Assembly: GCF_030506305.1 (NCBI RefSeq)
Contig: NZ_CP119421.1
Span: forward strand, 612,354-676,353
Origin: Porifericola rhodea
Lineage (GTDB): Bacteria; Bacteroidota; Bacteroidia; Cytophagales; Cyclobacteriaceae
Reading direction: 5' to 3'
DNA: 64,000 bases
Shown: piece by piece, positions 43,147-51,442 of the stretch
Layout of the letters: each line of letters starts with the position of its first letter
Position numbering within the stretch: position 1 is the first letter of the stretch
Notes under the pieces: model-generated
Told to the model about the DNA's origin: nothing
Databases searched by the model: none
The model's input: the letters and a program-made list of their open reading frames with translations, nothing else
Program-made: the position numbers and the translations under genes

Positions 43147-44169
43147 ATGCAAATCAATCTGCAGGACAGTCTTAATTTTGTTTCCAAGCTTAGCCTTAAA
43201 CGCAGCACTAACGCGCTCAGGGTGGCAGGAAGCTACTTTTTGTCAAGGCTTAGTGGAAAAGCTCAGCACTCAGGTTTACCTATTAGCCTATCTATAGAAC
43301 CCACTACCGCCTGCAACTTGCGCTGCCCAGAATGCCCTAGCGGGCTACGGTCTTTTTCACGCCCTACAGGTATGCTGCAAGAAAATATCTTTAGAAAAAC
43401 GATAGACGAACTTAAAGATACACTCTGCTACCTGCTCTTCTACTTTCAGGGAGAACCTTATCTGCACCCTCAGTTTCTTAACTGGGTTGAGTACGCTTCT
43501 GCCAGGGGAATTTATACTGCCACATCTACCAACGCGCATTACCTTAATGATGAAAACGCAAAAAAAACAGTAGAGTCAGGGTTAGACAGGCTGATAATTT
43601 CTATTGATGGCACCACTCAGGAGACATATCAGGCCTACCGCAGAGGGGGGCATTTGGATAAAGTACTGGAAGGCACAAAGAATATTATCCGCTGGAAAAA
43701 GAAGCTTAAATCAAAGACTCCCTATGTTGTTTTTCAATTTTTGGTAGTTGGCCCTAACGAACATCAGATAAAAGATGTGCAGGAACTAGCCGCCAGTTTA
43801 GGGGTAGACACGGTAGGCTTTAAAACCGCCCAAATTTATGACTACCAGCAGGGCTCTCCTCTAATACCCAAACAGGAAAAATATGCACGCTACCGTAAGC
43901 TGGCTGATGGCACTTATGCTATTAAAAATAAAATGCTTAACCACTGCTGGAAGATGTGGCACTCCTGTGTTATGACCTGGGACGGAAAAGTAGTTCCCTG
44001 CTGTTTTGATAAAGACGCTCACCACCAGCTAGGAAGCATGCAAGAAGATAGCTTTAGCAGTATCTGGCAAAGTAAAGCTTACCAAAAATTTAGAGAAAGT
44101 TTATTACGCTCTCGCAGCGAGATAGAAATGTGTAAAAATTGTACCGAAGGAACTAAAGTTTGGGCATAA
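43147..44169 (+). CDS. Radical SAM/SPASM domain protein
   Basis: The 340-residue protein binds a [4Fe-4S] cluster through CxxxCxxC (C56, C60, C63 in TTACNLRCPEC) and uses S-adenosylmethionine for radical chemistry. A SAM-contact GE-like motif (FQGEPYL) follows. The C-terminal SPASM region has cysteines for auxiliary clusters: HCWKMWHSC, VVPCCFDKD and MCKNCTEG. SPASM proteins modify peptides or sugars; no precursor peptide is evident nearby. The next gene encodes a 56-residue lipoprotein, but a strong terminator lies between, so a precursor relation is unlikely. Confidence 0.9.
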   Translation: MQINLQDSLNFVSKLSLKRSTNALRVAGSYFLSRLSGKAQHSGLPISLSIEPTTACNLRCPECPSGLRSFSRPTGMLQENIFRKTIDELKDTLCYLLFYFQGEPYLHPQFLNWVEYASARGIYTATSTNAHYLNDENAKKTVESGLDRLIISIDGTTQETYQAYRRGGHLDKVLEGTKNIIRWKKKLKSKTPYVVFQFLVVGPNEHQIKDVQELAASLGVDTVGFKTAQIYDYQQGSPLIPKQEKYARYRKLADGTYAIKNKMLNHCWKMWHSCVMTWDGKVVPCCFDKDAHHQLGSMQEDSFSSIWQSKAYQKFRESLLRSRSEIEMCKNCTEGTKVWA

Positions 44170-44184
44170 GCTTTGTATAGAATC

Positions 44185-44226
44185 AATAAACGCACGAAAA
44201 GAAACTTTTTGTCGTTTATTTTTTTA
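44185..44226 (+). terminator. Strong terminator after the radical SAM gene
   Basis: A long hairpin pairs AATAAACG with CGTTTATT, and ACGAAAA with TTTTTGT (one G-U), across a GAAAC loop, followed by TTTTTTATT. It ends the radical SAM transcript 16 bases past its stop codon. Confidence 0.85.
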
Positions 44227-44279
44227 TTACATTGAAACAAAGTCTTACTTACCAGTACAAAACACCACAAACAATAATC

Positions 44280-44450
44280 ATGAGACTATTAAAAACCGGA
44301 TTTGCCGCCCTGTTTATTATTAGCCTAGCTGCTAGCTGCTCTACTTACAAATCCTGCCCTGCTTATTCTCAGGAAAACAACATTCACCAAGAACAAACAG
44401 TGCAGGTTCAGCTTACTACAGAAGGTAGTACTGATGCTAAACTTCTGTAA
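44280..44450 (+). CDS. Small lipoprotein (56 residues)
   Basis: The ATG at 44280 gives a 56-residue protein with a lipobox ending at C20 (LAASCSTYKSC) and a short, Gln/Thr-rich tail. A longer frame starting at a TTG at 44232 lacks any signal-like start and is not favoured. The stop codon lies 14 bases inside the 3' end of the convergent aroA gene. The function is unknown. The C-S-T-Y-K-S-C-P-A-Y pattern recurs in short Bacteroidota lipoproteins, which supports a real gene. Confidence 0.7.
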   Translation: MRLLKTGFAALFIISLAASCSTYKSCPAYSQENNIHQEQTVQVQLTTEGSTDAKLL

Positions 44451-45678
44451 TTTCCTGGTGTAAGCCAGCTTTTGCCAGATCAACCCAGAATCCCGGATAA
44501 GATTTTACAACTACATCCGGATCTTCAATAACTACATCCATAAGTGCTGCTAAGGGCGCAAAGGCCATCGCCATGCGGTGGTCTTCGTAGGTATCAATTT
44601 GTACCTGATCTATTTCTTTAGGATTAACACCGGGCTTTAGCTCCCAGGTATCTTCATCTTCCAGCAGGCTTGCTCCTATTTTGCTCAGCTCCTCTCTCAA
44701 CGCAGCCACACGGTCAGTCTCTTTGATGTAAAGGCTCTCCAGCCCCATCATAGTGCAAGGTATACCTTTGGCCGCACAGGTAACTGCTACTGTCTGCGCC
44801 AGGTCAGGGCAGTGGGTGAAATCATAAGCCAGCTCTTCTACCGCTTCTTTCTTTTGTAGCAATACACCTTCGCTATCAAAAGTGGAGCTTACTCCCAGCT
44901 TATCCATAATTTCAACAATAGCGATATCACCTTGCAGAGAGTCTTTTCTAAGCCCTAATAACTTTACCTCGGCATTATCTGCTAGAGCGATCAGGCTATA
45001 CCAGTAGCTAGCTCCAGACCAGTCTGACTCTATGGTATAGCTTCCTGCCTTATACTCCTGAGGAGCTATTGTAATAATATTTTCATTCCAATCATACTGA
45101 ATACCAAAGCGACGCATAAGCCCTAAGGTCATGGCAATATATGGGCGGCTACCCACCTTACCTTCTAGCGTAAGCTTAAGGCCTTTGGGAAGTGTAGGGG
45201 CGATCATTAAAAGAGCAGATATGTACTGGCTGCTCACATCTCCACGAATACTAACCTCTGCCTGCTTCTGTCCCTCAGTGAGGCCATCTACCTGCACCGG
45301 AGGGTAACCTTCGTTTTGCAAATACTGCACACTGGCACCTAGCTGACTTAGGGCGTCCACAAGGAGTTTAACAGGGCGCTCGTGCATGCGAGGAGTTCCT
45401 CTGAGAACTCTACCCGGACGTGCGACAGAACAATACGCCAGCAGAAAGCGCATGGTAGTGCCCGCGTCTAACACATTAAGCTCCTGTTCTTCAGATTTAA
45501 GCAGGCGCATCATGGTCTGCGTATCCCGAGCTTCTGAAAGGTTATGCAGCTTAATAGCTTCTTTAGAAAGGGCCTGAATAATCAGAGAACGGTTGCTTTC
45601 GCTTTTAGACGAGGCGAGTTGTATACTGGTATGTATGGGCTGATTAAGCCTGGATAATTTGATAATTTTATCTCCCAC
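44437..45678 (-). CDS. aroA: 3-phosphoshikimate 1-carboxyvinyltransferase (EPSP synthase)
   Basis: This cytoplasmic shikimate-pathway enzyme transfers enolpyruvyl from PEP to shikimate-3-phosphate. The 413-residue product is slightly shorter than in E. coli (427). Motifs are ASSKSESNRSL (substrate Lys/Ser/Arg) near 23-33, DAGTTMRFLLAYC, RGTPRMHERPVK, SSQYISALLM, and the C-terminal IDTYEDHRMAMAFAPL. It is GTG-started at 45678. aroB and DAHP synthase lie 400-2,700 bases upstream on the same strand but in separate transcripts, given the intervening plus-strand gene. Confidence 0.96.
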   Translation of the reverse strand: MGDKIIKLSRLNQPIHTSIQLASSKSESNRSLIIQALSKEAIKLHNLSEARDTQTMMRLLKSEEQELNVLDAGTTMRFLLAYCSVARPGRVLRGTPRMHERPVKLLVDALSQLGASVQYLQNEGYPPVQVDGLTEGQKQAEVSIRGDVSSQYISALLMIAPTLPKGLKLTLEGKVGSRPYIAMTLGLMRRFGIQYDWNENIITIAPQEYKAGSYTIESDWSGASYWYSLIALADNAEVKLLGLRKDSLQGDIAIVEIMDKLGVSSTFDSEGVLLQKKEAVEELAYDFTHCPDLAQTVAVTCAAKGIPCTMMGLESLYIKETDRVAALREELSKIGASLLEDEDTWELKPGVNPKEIDQVQIDTYEDHRMAMAFAPLAALMDVVIEDPDVVVKSYPGFWVDLAKAGLHQEITEV

Positions 45679-45799
45679 TTTCTTATTTATTGATATTGCC
45701 TTAAAGTTAGCATCTGAAAAGCCTCTTTAAAACAATTGCGTTTTTTTTTCGTAAGTTAGAACAACTTCACCTAATTTTTTACACTTTAACACTACACAT

Positions 45800-46045
45800 A
45801 TGGACAACTCTGGTAAAGTACTCGCTGCACTTTTAGTAGGCGCTGCCGCTGGCGCAATTGCCGGATTATTACTTGCCCCTGAAAGCGGTGACAAAACCCG
45901 TGACAAGCTCAACAGATCTGCCAAAGATTTGATAGATGACCTGGAAGATGCCTGGGAAGACAGTGCTGAAAGAATAAAAAGCCTGGCTGACAATGCTGTT
46001 GAGGAAATAGAAAAGTATAATAAAAAGATAAATGAATCTCTTTAA
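45800..46045 (+). CDS. YtxH domain-containing protein
   Basis: The 81-residue protein has a glycine/alanine-rich membrane-insertion segment (about 7-28, ALLVGAAAGAIAGLLLAPESG). A charged amphipathic helix follows, with DKTRDKLNRSAKDLIDDLEDAWEDS, broken only at turns. This is the standard YtxH form, linked with general stress response in Bacillus. It ends just before a bidirectional terminator shared with aroB. Confidence 0.88.
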   Translation: MDNSGKVLAALLVGAAAGAIAGLLLAPESGDKTRDKLNRSAKDLIDDLEDAWEDSAERIKSLADNAVEEIEKYNKKINESL

Positions 46046-46065
46046 GTAATTAAGAGAAAACTAAT

Positions 46066-46088
46066 AAAAAGCCTCTTTTGAGGCTTTT
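46066..46088. terminator. Bidirectional terminator between the YtxH and aroB genes
   Basis: Stem AAAAGCCTC (46067-46075) / GAGGCTTTT (46080-46088) has a 4-base loop, with T-runs in both directions (minus strand TTTTTATTAG). Its outer arm overlaps the aroB stop codon at 46087-46089. Confidence 0.85.
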
Positions 46089-47130
46089 ACTTTTTAAAGC
46101 TTCTATAATAGGCCAGTCCTTCGGCCACGTCCTGCGCACTAATATTAATGTCATATGTTGCTTTGCCTATTCGCTCCAGCAAGGTACATTTAATTACCCC
46201 TTTTTCGTTTTTTTTGTCTTGATGTGTTAAGCCTATTATATCTGCTTCCTCTTGCTCGCTGATCTCATGATAGCCATATGTATCCAGCAGAAACTGGCTC
46301 ATCTCGTCCGCTTCTGCCTGAGGCATACCACTGTACTTTACCGAAAGTATACCTTCAGCAACCATACCGATAGCAATTGCTTCACCATGAAGCAGTCTAC
46401 GCTCAGTTTCCAGAAAATAGCTTTCAATAGCATGGCCTATGGTGTGGCCGTAGTTTAAAATTTTGCGCAGTCCACCTTCTTTAAAGTCTGCATCTACCAC
46501 ACCCGCCTTTATTTTGATGGAGTGGTCAATATGCGCAGTCCAGTCGTCAGGAGCTACACCAGCCTCTTTAAGTTTAGGCCAATACAAGGCATCTTGTATA
46601 AGGCTGTGTTTTATTACTTCGGCAAAACCAGACCGTATCTCCTCTTTAGGCAAAGTATAGATAAACTGTGGGTATACTATTACCTGCTGAGGCTCCTGAA
46701 ACAACCCAATATGATTTTTGTAAGCTTGAAAATCTATACCCAACTTTCCTCCTACCGATGCATCTACCTGGGCGAGCAATGTGGTTGGCAGGTTAATAAA
46801 GTCTATGCCCCTTTTATAAGTAGCTGCACAAAACCCTCCCATATCACCTATAACTCCTCCCCCCAGGTTAACTAGCAGGGCCTTGCGGTCGAAATGTGCT
46901 TTAGTCATCCATTCCCAGATGTCAGAGCAGGTTGAGAGGTTTTTGTTTAACTCTCCGCTAGGGATTTGGCATAGCTCGTGCTCAGGCAAGTTGTCTTTGA
47001 TAATGGGATAGCAGTGTTCTTTAGTATTTTCGTCTACCAACACTCCAATCAGGCTATAGGTATGCTGGGCAAAAAACTCTTTTAAGGTGGCATCAATATT
47101 TGAGGTAAGTGTTACGTTCTTTGCAGGCAT
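46087..47130 (-). CDS. aroB: 3-dehydroquinate synthase
   Basis: This NAD- and metal-dependent enzyme converts DAHP to 3-dehydroquinate, the second step of the shikimate pathway. The 347-residue product has the NAD-binding GGGVIGDMGGFCAATYKRGI region (split by a strand turn), TTLLAQVDASVGGK, and the metal ligands in GFAEVIKH and NYGHTIGHAIE plus LHGEAIAIGM. It lies 141 bases downstream of the DAHP synthase gene, with a terminator between, so it probably has its own promoter. Confidence 0.97.
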   Translation of the reverse strand: MPAKNVTLTSNIDATLKEFFAQHTYSLIGVLVDENTKEHCYPIIKDNLPEHELCQIPSGELNKNLSTCSDIWEWMTKAHFDRKALLVNLGGGVIGDMGGFCAATYKRGIDFINLPTTLLAQVDASVGGKLGIDFQAYKNHIGLFQEPQQVIVYPQFIYTLPKEEIRSGFAEVIKHSLIQDALYWPKLKEAGVAPDDWTAHIDHSIKIKAGVVDADFKEGGLRKILNYGHTIGHAIESYFLETERRLLHGEAIAIGMVAEGILSVKYSGMPQAEADEMSQFLLDTYGYHEISEQEEADIIGLTHQDKKNEKGVIKCTLLERIGKATYDINISAQDVAEGLAYYRSFKK

Positions 47131-47211
47131 GGGCTGTTCAAAAATTATTATCAGTAAAAATTAATAGCATACTTTGACTTACAAACTAAAGTAAAATGAG
47201 CCAGACTATAC

Positions 47212-47250
47212 ATAAAACAAAGGCTGAAAGTCTAGATTACCTTCAGCCTT
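47212..47250 (-). terminator. Terminator of the DAHP synthase/chorismate mutase gene
   Basis: The 8-bp stem AGGCTGAA (47221-47228) / TTCAGCCT (47242-47249) has a 13-base loop and is followed on the minus strand by TTGTTTTATG. It lies 22 bases after the stop codon. Confidence 0.72.
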
Positions 47251-47271
47251 ACAATTTATTGTAAATAGAGA

Positions 47272-48396
47272 TTATTTTTCAACACGAAGACCAAATTCAG
47301 TCTTGTTTTCGCCTTCACTTTCCAGCTTATCCATTACCTCTGTCTGCTTTTTAATAGACTCTACATGCAGCAGGTTAAATAGTTCAGTGATAAACTTCTC
47401 ACGCAGCTGTAAAGACTCTGCCCACTCTTTACGAGAGCGGAACACTTCGTTCCAGCGGTCTAGTTGAAAGGCCGCTACGTTATTTTTCTTTTTCCAGGCG
47501 CCGATCTGCTCTACCAATTGCATACGCTGGGCCAACACTTCTACCATCTCACGGTCAGCATGGTCTATCTGGGTACGTAGTTCTTCCAGATGGGTAATAA
47601 ATTCAATATCTTCAGAGGATGATTTTCTAATTTGTAATTTGCTCATCAGTTCTCCCAAAGAGTCGGGTGTTACCTGCTGACGTGCATCACTCCAAGCTTG
47701 CTCAGGATCACGATGGGTTTCTATAATAAGACCATCAAAATTAACGTCCATCGCTACCTGCGATATTTCGGCTACCATTTCTCTCTTACCCGCAATATGG
47801 CTGGGGTCACAGATGATAGGCAAGTCAGGATACTGGCGCTTTAGCTCAATAGGAATCTGCCACATAGGCACATTTCTGTAGCGGGTCTTTTGGTGGGTAG
47901 AGAATCCACGGTGTATCGCTCCCAGCTTGTTTACGCCTGCCTGGCTTAGCCTTTCCAATGCACCTATCCAAAGTGCGAGATCAGGGTTAATAGGATTTTT
48001 AACCAGTACCGGTATGTCTACTCCTTTAAGCGCGTCGGCAATCTCCTGTACAATAAAAGGGCTAACTGTACTACGCGCACCAATCCATAGAATATCAATA
48101 CCAAAATGAAGTGCTTCCTCTACGTGCATTGCATTTGCTACTTCTACCGCAAACTGTACGTTGAGCTCTTTTTTAATGTCACTAATCCACTGCAAAGCTT
48201 CCTGTCCTACCCCTTCAAAGGTATTGGGGCGGGTACGAGGTTTCCAGACTCCGGCTCTGATTACCGAAACGCCCTGTGCTTTTACAGCTTTGGCAGTCTC
48301 ATAGAGTTGCTCCTCAGTCTCTGCACTACACGGCCCCGCAATTATAAGCGGATGCGAGCTTCCGGCATTCCATGAATCGATACTTTCTATGTTCAT
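47272..48396 (-). CDS. Bifunctional 3-deoxy-7-phosphoheptulonate synthase / chorismate mutase
   Basis: The 374-residue fusion joins a KDO8P-type DAHP synthase (about 1-255) to a C-terminal AroQ-type chorismate mutase (about 270-360). The first domain shows IAGPCSAE, RAGVWKPRTRPNTFEG, WIGARSTVSP and ICDPSHIAGKR. The mutase helix bundle shows ELRTQIDHADREMVEVLAQRM and AWKKKNNVAAFQ. It commits PEP and erythrose-4-phosphate to aromatic synthesis and also begins the Phe/Tyr branch. In this family the mutase domain can make the synthase sensitive to prephenate or chorismate. A leader hairpin lies 16-48 bases upstream. Confidence 0.95.
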   Translation of the reverse strand: MNIESIDSWNAGSSHPLIIAGPCSAETEEQLYETAKAVKAQGVSVIRAGVWKPRTRPNTFEGVGQEALQWISDIKKELNVQFAVEVANAMHVEEALHFGIDILWIGARSTVSPFIVQEIADALKGVDIPVLVKNPINPDLALWIGALERLSQAGVNKLGAIHRGFSTHQKTRYRNVPMWQIPIELKRQYPDLPIICDPSHIAGKREMVAEISQVAMDVNFDGLIIETHRDPEQAWSDARQQVTPDSLGELMSKLQIRKSSSEDIEFITHLEELRTQIDHADREMVEVLAQRMQLVEQIGAWKKKNNVAAFQLDRWNEVFRSRKEWAESLQLREKFITELFNLLHVESIKKQTEVMDKLESEGENKTEFGLRVEK

Positions 48397-48411
48397 TATG
48401 TATGGTATTTT

Positions 48412-48444
48412 ATCAGTCTTGAAAAATATTCTTCAAAAACTGAT
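48412..48444 (-). promoter_or_regulatory. Leader hairpin of the DAHP synthase gene
   Basis: ATCAGT (48412-48417) pairs with ACTGAT (48439-48444), and TTGAA with TTCAA inside, with small internal loops. There is no following T-run on either strand. It lies 16-48 bases upstream of the start codon and could be an operator or an mRNA element. Confidence 0.35.
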
Positions 48445-48606
48445 CATCTTGAAATTTTCAGCATTTAATTTGCCTAAAATTTGATGAATGCTAATTGCGC
48501 ATCCATTTTCAATTAAACAATTTAAGTCTGTTTTATAGTTAGGGTAACAGCACAAGCATGAAAATAATTGCCAGGAAGATCTACAAACTCTTAGCGAGCA
48601 ATACTC

Positions 48607-49821
48607 ATGCTTTCATTAGATAAATTAAAGCATCGTATGATTGCCGTACAACAAGTTTCATTAGATAACACCAAGGTCGCGTTTTCCTATAAGTCGGATA
48701 AGGAACTGAGGAAGACTTACCTTATATTTTCTGCCATTAATTCACCCCTACTTACAAAAGTAGGGACAAAATTGGTGAAAACCGCTTTAAAATTAAAGCT
48801 TCCCATCCACGGTATATTGCGTAAAACCATTTTCAAACAATTTTGCGGAGGAGAAAGCCTGGAGCAGTGCGAGCCTACTATCCAGATGCTGGCTGCTTAT
48901 CATGTAAAAACAATATTAGATTACTCCGCTGAGGGAGAGAAGACAGAAAAAGGTTTTGAGAAAGTAAAAAATGAGTTGCTGGCTGCTATCAGCAAAGCAT
49001 CAAAGTCTGAAAACCTCCTCTACTGCGTTTTTAAAGTATCCGGCTTAGGAGATGTACGTCTTCTGCAAAAAGTACAGGCCAAAGAAAAGCTTAGCTCCAA
49101 AGAACAGGCGGCATTTGAGAGGGTGCAAGAGCGGGTAGAAACCCTGTGCCTGTCAGCCTATGAGTCAGGCGTAGGTATACTAATAGATGGTGAGGAAAGC
49201 TGGATACAGGATGTTATTGATGACATAGCAGAAAGTATGATGGCTAAGTACAACAAAAAGAGTGTAACAGTAATCAATACTTATCAGATGTACCGCAAAG
49301 ATATGCTTGGCCTGCTAAAGCATGCGTTTCAAAAAGCGGTGGCCCACCAGTACTATCTGGGTGTAAAGCTGGTAAGAGGAGCCTATATGGAAAAAGAACG
49401 CGAACGTGCTCAGGAATTGGGGTATCCGGACCCCATACAGCCTAATAAAGAAGCTACTGATGACGATTACAATCAGGCCCTACGCTTTTGTATCAACAAC
49501 AAACAAAGAATTACTTTAGTATCTGGCTCACATAACGAGTACAGCAACCAGTACCTGGTACTGCTGATGCAAAAACATGGTATGGCGCCTAATGATACCA
49601 GAGTATATTTCTCTCAGCTCTTTGGAATGAGTGATAACATCTCGTTTAACCTGGCCAAAGCAGGCTACAATGTTACTAAGTATGTTCCTTATGGACCTAT
49701 ACAAGCAGTAATGCCCTACCTCTTCAGGAGGGCGGAAGAAAACACATCGGTAGCGGGGCAGAGTAGCAGAGAATTCAGGCTGGTAAAGAGCGAATTGCAG
49801 AGAAGGAAGGCTGAGAATTAA
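48607..49821 (+). CDS. Proline dehydrogenase family protein
   Basis: The 404-residue flavoenzyme should oxidise proline to pyrroline-5-carboxylate with FAD and pass electrons to quinone. The TIM-barrel core shows KLVRGAYMEKER, the VSGSHNEYS segment, YVPYGPIQAVMPYLFRRAEEN (broken after YGP) and a C-terminal SREFRLVKSEL tail that is typical of the Bacteroidota form. The pyrroline-5-carboxylate dehydrogenase is not fused and not adjacent. The ATG at 48607 gives the usual start MLSLDKLKHRMIAV. Confidence 0.93.
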   Translation: MLSLDKLKHRMIAVQQVSLDNTKVAFSYKSDKELRKTYLIFSAINSPLLTKVGTKLVKTALKLKLPIHGILRKTIFKQFCGGESLEQCEPTIQMLAAYHVKTILDYSAEGEKTEKGFEKVKNELLAAISKASKSENLLYCVFKVSGLGDVRLLQKVQAKEKLSSKEQAAFERVQERVETLCLSAYESGVGILIDGEESWIQDVIDDIAESMMAKYNKKSVTVINTYQMYRKDMLGLLKHAFQKAVAHQYYLGVKLVRGAYMEKERERAQELGYPDPIQPNKEATDDDYNQALRFCINNKQRITLVSGSHNEYSNQYLVLLMQKHGMAPNDTRVYFSQLFGMSDNISFNLAKAGYNVTKYVPYGPIQAVMPYLFRRAEENTSVAGQSSREFRLVKSELQRRKAEN

Positions 49822-49845
49822 TATTGGCATATTATTTTCTGCAAT

Positions 49846-49894
49846 ACTTCCTCGGTATTATTTTTCGTTTAGGTATTGTATCATACGAGGAAGT
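49846..49894 (+). promoter_or_regulatory. Long-loop inverted repeat masking the start region of the histidine kinase gene
   Basis: ACTTCCTCG (49846-49854) and CGAGGAAGT (49886-49894) are perfect 9-bp inverted copies separated by 31 bases. A further TAT/ATA pair forms inside after one bulged G. The second copy includes a GAGGA Shine-Dalgarno-like stretch and ends 9 bases before the ATG at 49904. It may be a translational switch or an operator pair four helical turns apart. Confidence 0.48.
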
Positions 49895-49903
49895 TTACAC
49901 TAT

Positions 49904-50977
49904 ATGCTAACTAAGCTTTTTCATAGCAAGACCGGCGCTATTGTGCTGGCTTACATTTTAGTCGCTTGTATCGCAGTCATTGACTACAGAACAGGCTATG
50001 AACTTTCTACTTCCATTCTTTACATGATGCCTATCTATTTTATAGCCTCACGTAAGGAAACTAGTCATACTACTGCCTTAAGTATTGCTTTGGTCTGTAG
50101 TATTGCATGGTTTTTTGTAGAATTTACCACTGGGCAACCCTACTCCAACTTCTTAATATTGTACTGGAACTCGCTGGTTCGGGCGATAATCTTTTTTGCA
50201 ATTGCTTTTTTTGTAAAAAAACTAGTAAACGAACAGCAGAAACTCAAGCAGATGAACGAAGAGTTGTATAAGCTTAACGTAGAAAAGAATAAGTATATAG
50301 GAATTGCAGCTCATGACCTACGTAGCCCTATCGGTAATATTTACAATCTGTCCGATCTTGTACTGGACAATAAAAGTAGTACTAACCTTAATAAAACACA
50401 GCGTGAATTTATTGGCCTGATTAATAAGATAAGTTATAATGCCCTAAGCCTGCTGGATAATTTGTTGGATGTGGCTCAGATAGAAGCCGGAACTTTAAAA
50501 ATTACTAAGTCTCAGCAGAACTATCTGGAGTTTGTGCATGAGATTATTGAAGTAAATCAACTGATTGCCGACAAGAAAGAGCAGCAGATTAGTCTGCAAT
50601 GCAGCGAAGAACAGATTGAGCTATCGTTTGACCGCTCTTATCTGGGCCAGGTGCTTAATAATCTACTAACTAATGCCCTTAAGTATTCTCTACCACAGAA
50701 AGAAGTATTTGTAAAAATAAGCCTGCAAGATAAATACGTGAAAACTGAAATTGTAGACCAGGGCATGGGAATTAGGGAGCAGGATAAGGATAAGATTTTT
50801 CGTCCCTTTGAAAAAGCACAGAATATACCTACTGGCGGAGAACGCTCCAGTGGTTTGGGACTGGCTATAGTACGCAAAATTATAGAAGCTCACCAGGGAG
50901 AAATCGGTTTCAGCAGCACCTATGGCAAGGGAAGTAACTTTTATTTTTTCTTACCTAGCGAATATACAGCCTCTTAA
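49904..50977 (+). CDS. Membrane sensor histidine kinase
   Basis: The 357-residue kinase has a membrane region of about three to four helices (13-103) with very short loops. A coiled linker follows (104-128), then the H-box YIGIAAHDLRSPIGN with the phosphorylated histidine H137. The ATPase domain has N-box NNLLTNALKYS, G1 DQGMGI and G2 SSGLGLAIVRKI. No periplasmic sensor of note is present, so sensing is likely in the membrane. No response regulator gene is adjacent, so it is an orphan. Its leader carries a long inverted repeat that could block translation. Confidence 0.92.
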   Translation: MLTKLFHSKTGAIVLAYILVACIAVIDYRTGYELSTSILYMMPIYFIASRKETSHTTALSIALVCSIAWFFVEFTTGQPYSNFLILYWNSLVRAIIFFAIAFFVKKLVNEQQKLKQMNEELYKLNVEKNKYIGIAAHDLRSPIGNIYNLSDLVLDNKSSTNLNKTQREFIGLINKISYNALSLLDNLLDVAQIEAGTLKITKSQQNYLEFVHEIIEVNQLIADKKEQQISLQCSEEQIELSFDRSYLGQVLNNLLTNALKYSLPQKEVFVKISLQDKYVKTEIVDQGMGIREQDKDKIFRPFEKAQNIPTGGERSSGLGLAIVRKIIEAHQGEIGFSSTYGKGSNFYFFLPSEYTAS

Positions 50978-50983
50978 AATGGC

Positions 50984-51418
50984 CTAGGAAAGGCGGTCTT
51001 TCAGGTGCTCGTAGGTTTCTTCTACCGAGATGTTATTTGCCTGATTTTGGCGAATAGTGTTTAGGATAATATCTACAGTATCTGGAGTATATCCTAGCTT
51101 GAGCACCATCTGCTTGGCAATCTGAAGTTCTTTATCATGAATTTCATGATCTACAAGTATAAGGTTAATCATGTAAAAAAGAGAAAAGAAGCTTTCTCCG
51201 GAAGGGGGACGCAAATAGCGAATATCTTCTTCTGCATACTGTTCCCTAAGTTCATTCACCCTTTCTCTTTCTAGCCCCAGTTTATTCCCTATCATGTGAA
51301 TGTATTCCATCTCTACCTTGTCCAGATCACCATCTGCCAAAGCCAGATGAAATAGCTGACGGATAAAATCATCTTCACGGGCACGCTTGCTGGGGCTAAA
51401 AAGATTCCAAAGGCTCAT
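50984..51418 (-). CDS. TerB-like protein
   Basis: The 144-residue soluble, all-helical protein has the TerB pattern. IRQLFHLALADGDLDKVEMEYI is broken in the loop that carries acidic metal-binding residues, and INLILVDHEIHDKELQIAKQMVLKLG follows likewise. TerB domains are linked to tellurite and other stress responses, but similar stand-alone proteins are widespread and poorly understood. It follows accD after 24 bases on the same strand and probably shares its transcript. Confidence 0.75.
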   Translation of the reverse strand: MSLWNLFSPSKRAREDDFIRQLFHLALADGDLDKVEMEYIHMIGNKLGLERERVNELREQYAEEDIRYLRPPSGESFFSLFYMINLILVDHEIHDKELQIAKQMVLKLGYTPDTVDIILNTIRQNQANNISVEETYEHLKDRLS

Positions 51419-51442
51419 ATCAAAAAATTTTGTTGTCGTGTA

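Noticed and set aside
43147-44450. Radical SAM protein plus 56-residue product as a peptide-modification (RiPP) system
   Set aside because: A strong terminator separates the genes, and the small protein has a lipoprotein signal rather than a precursor leader. No transporter or protease is adjacent.
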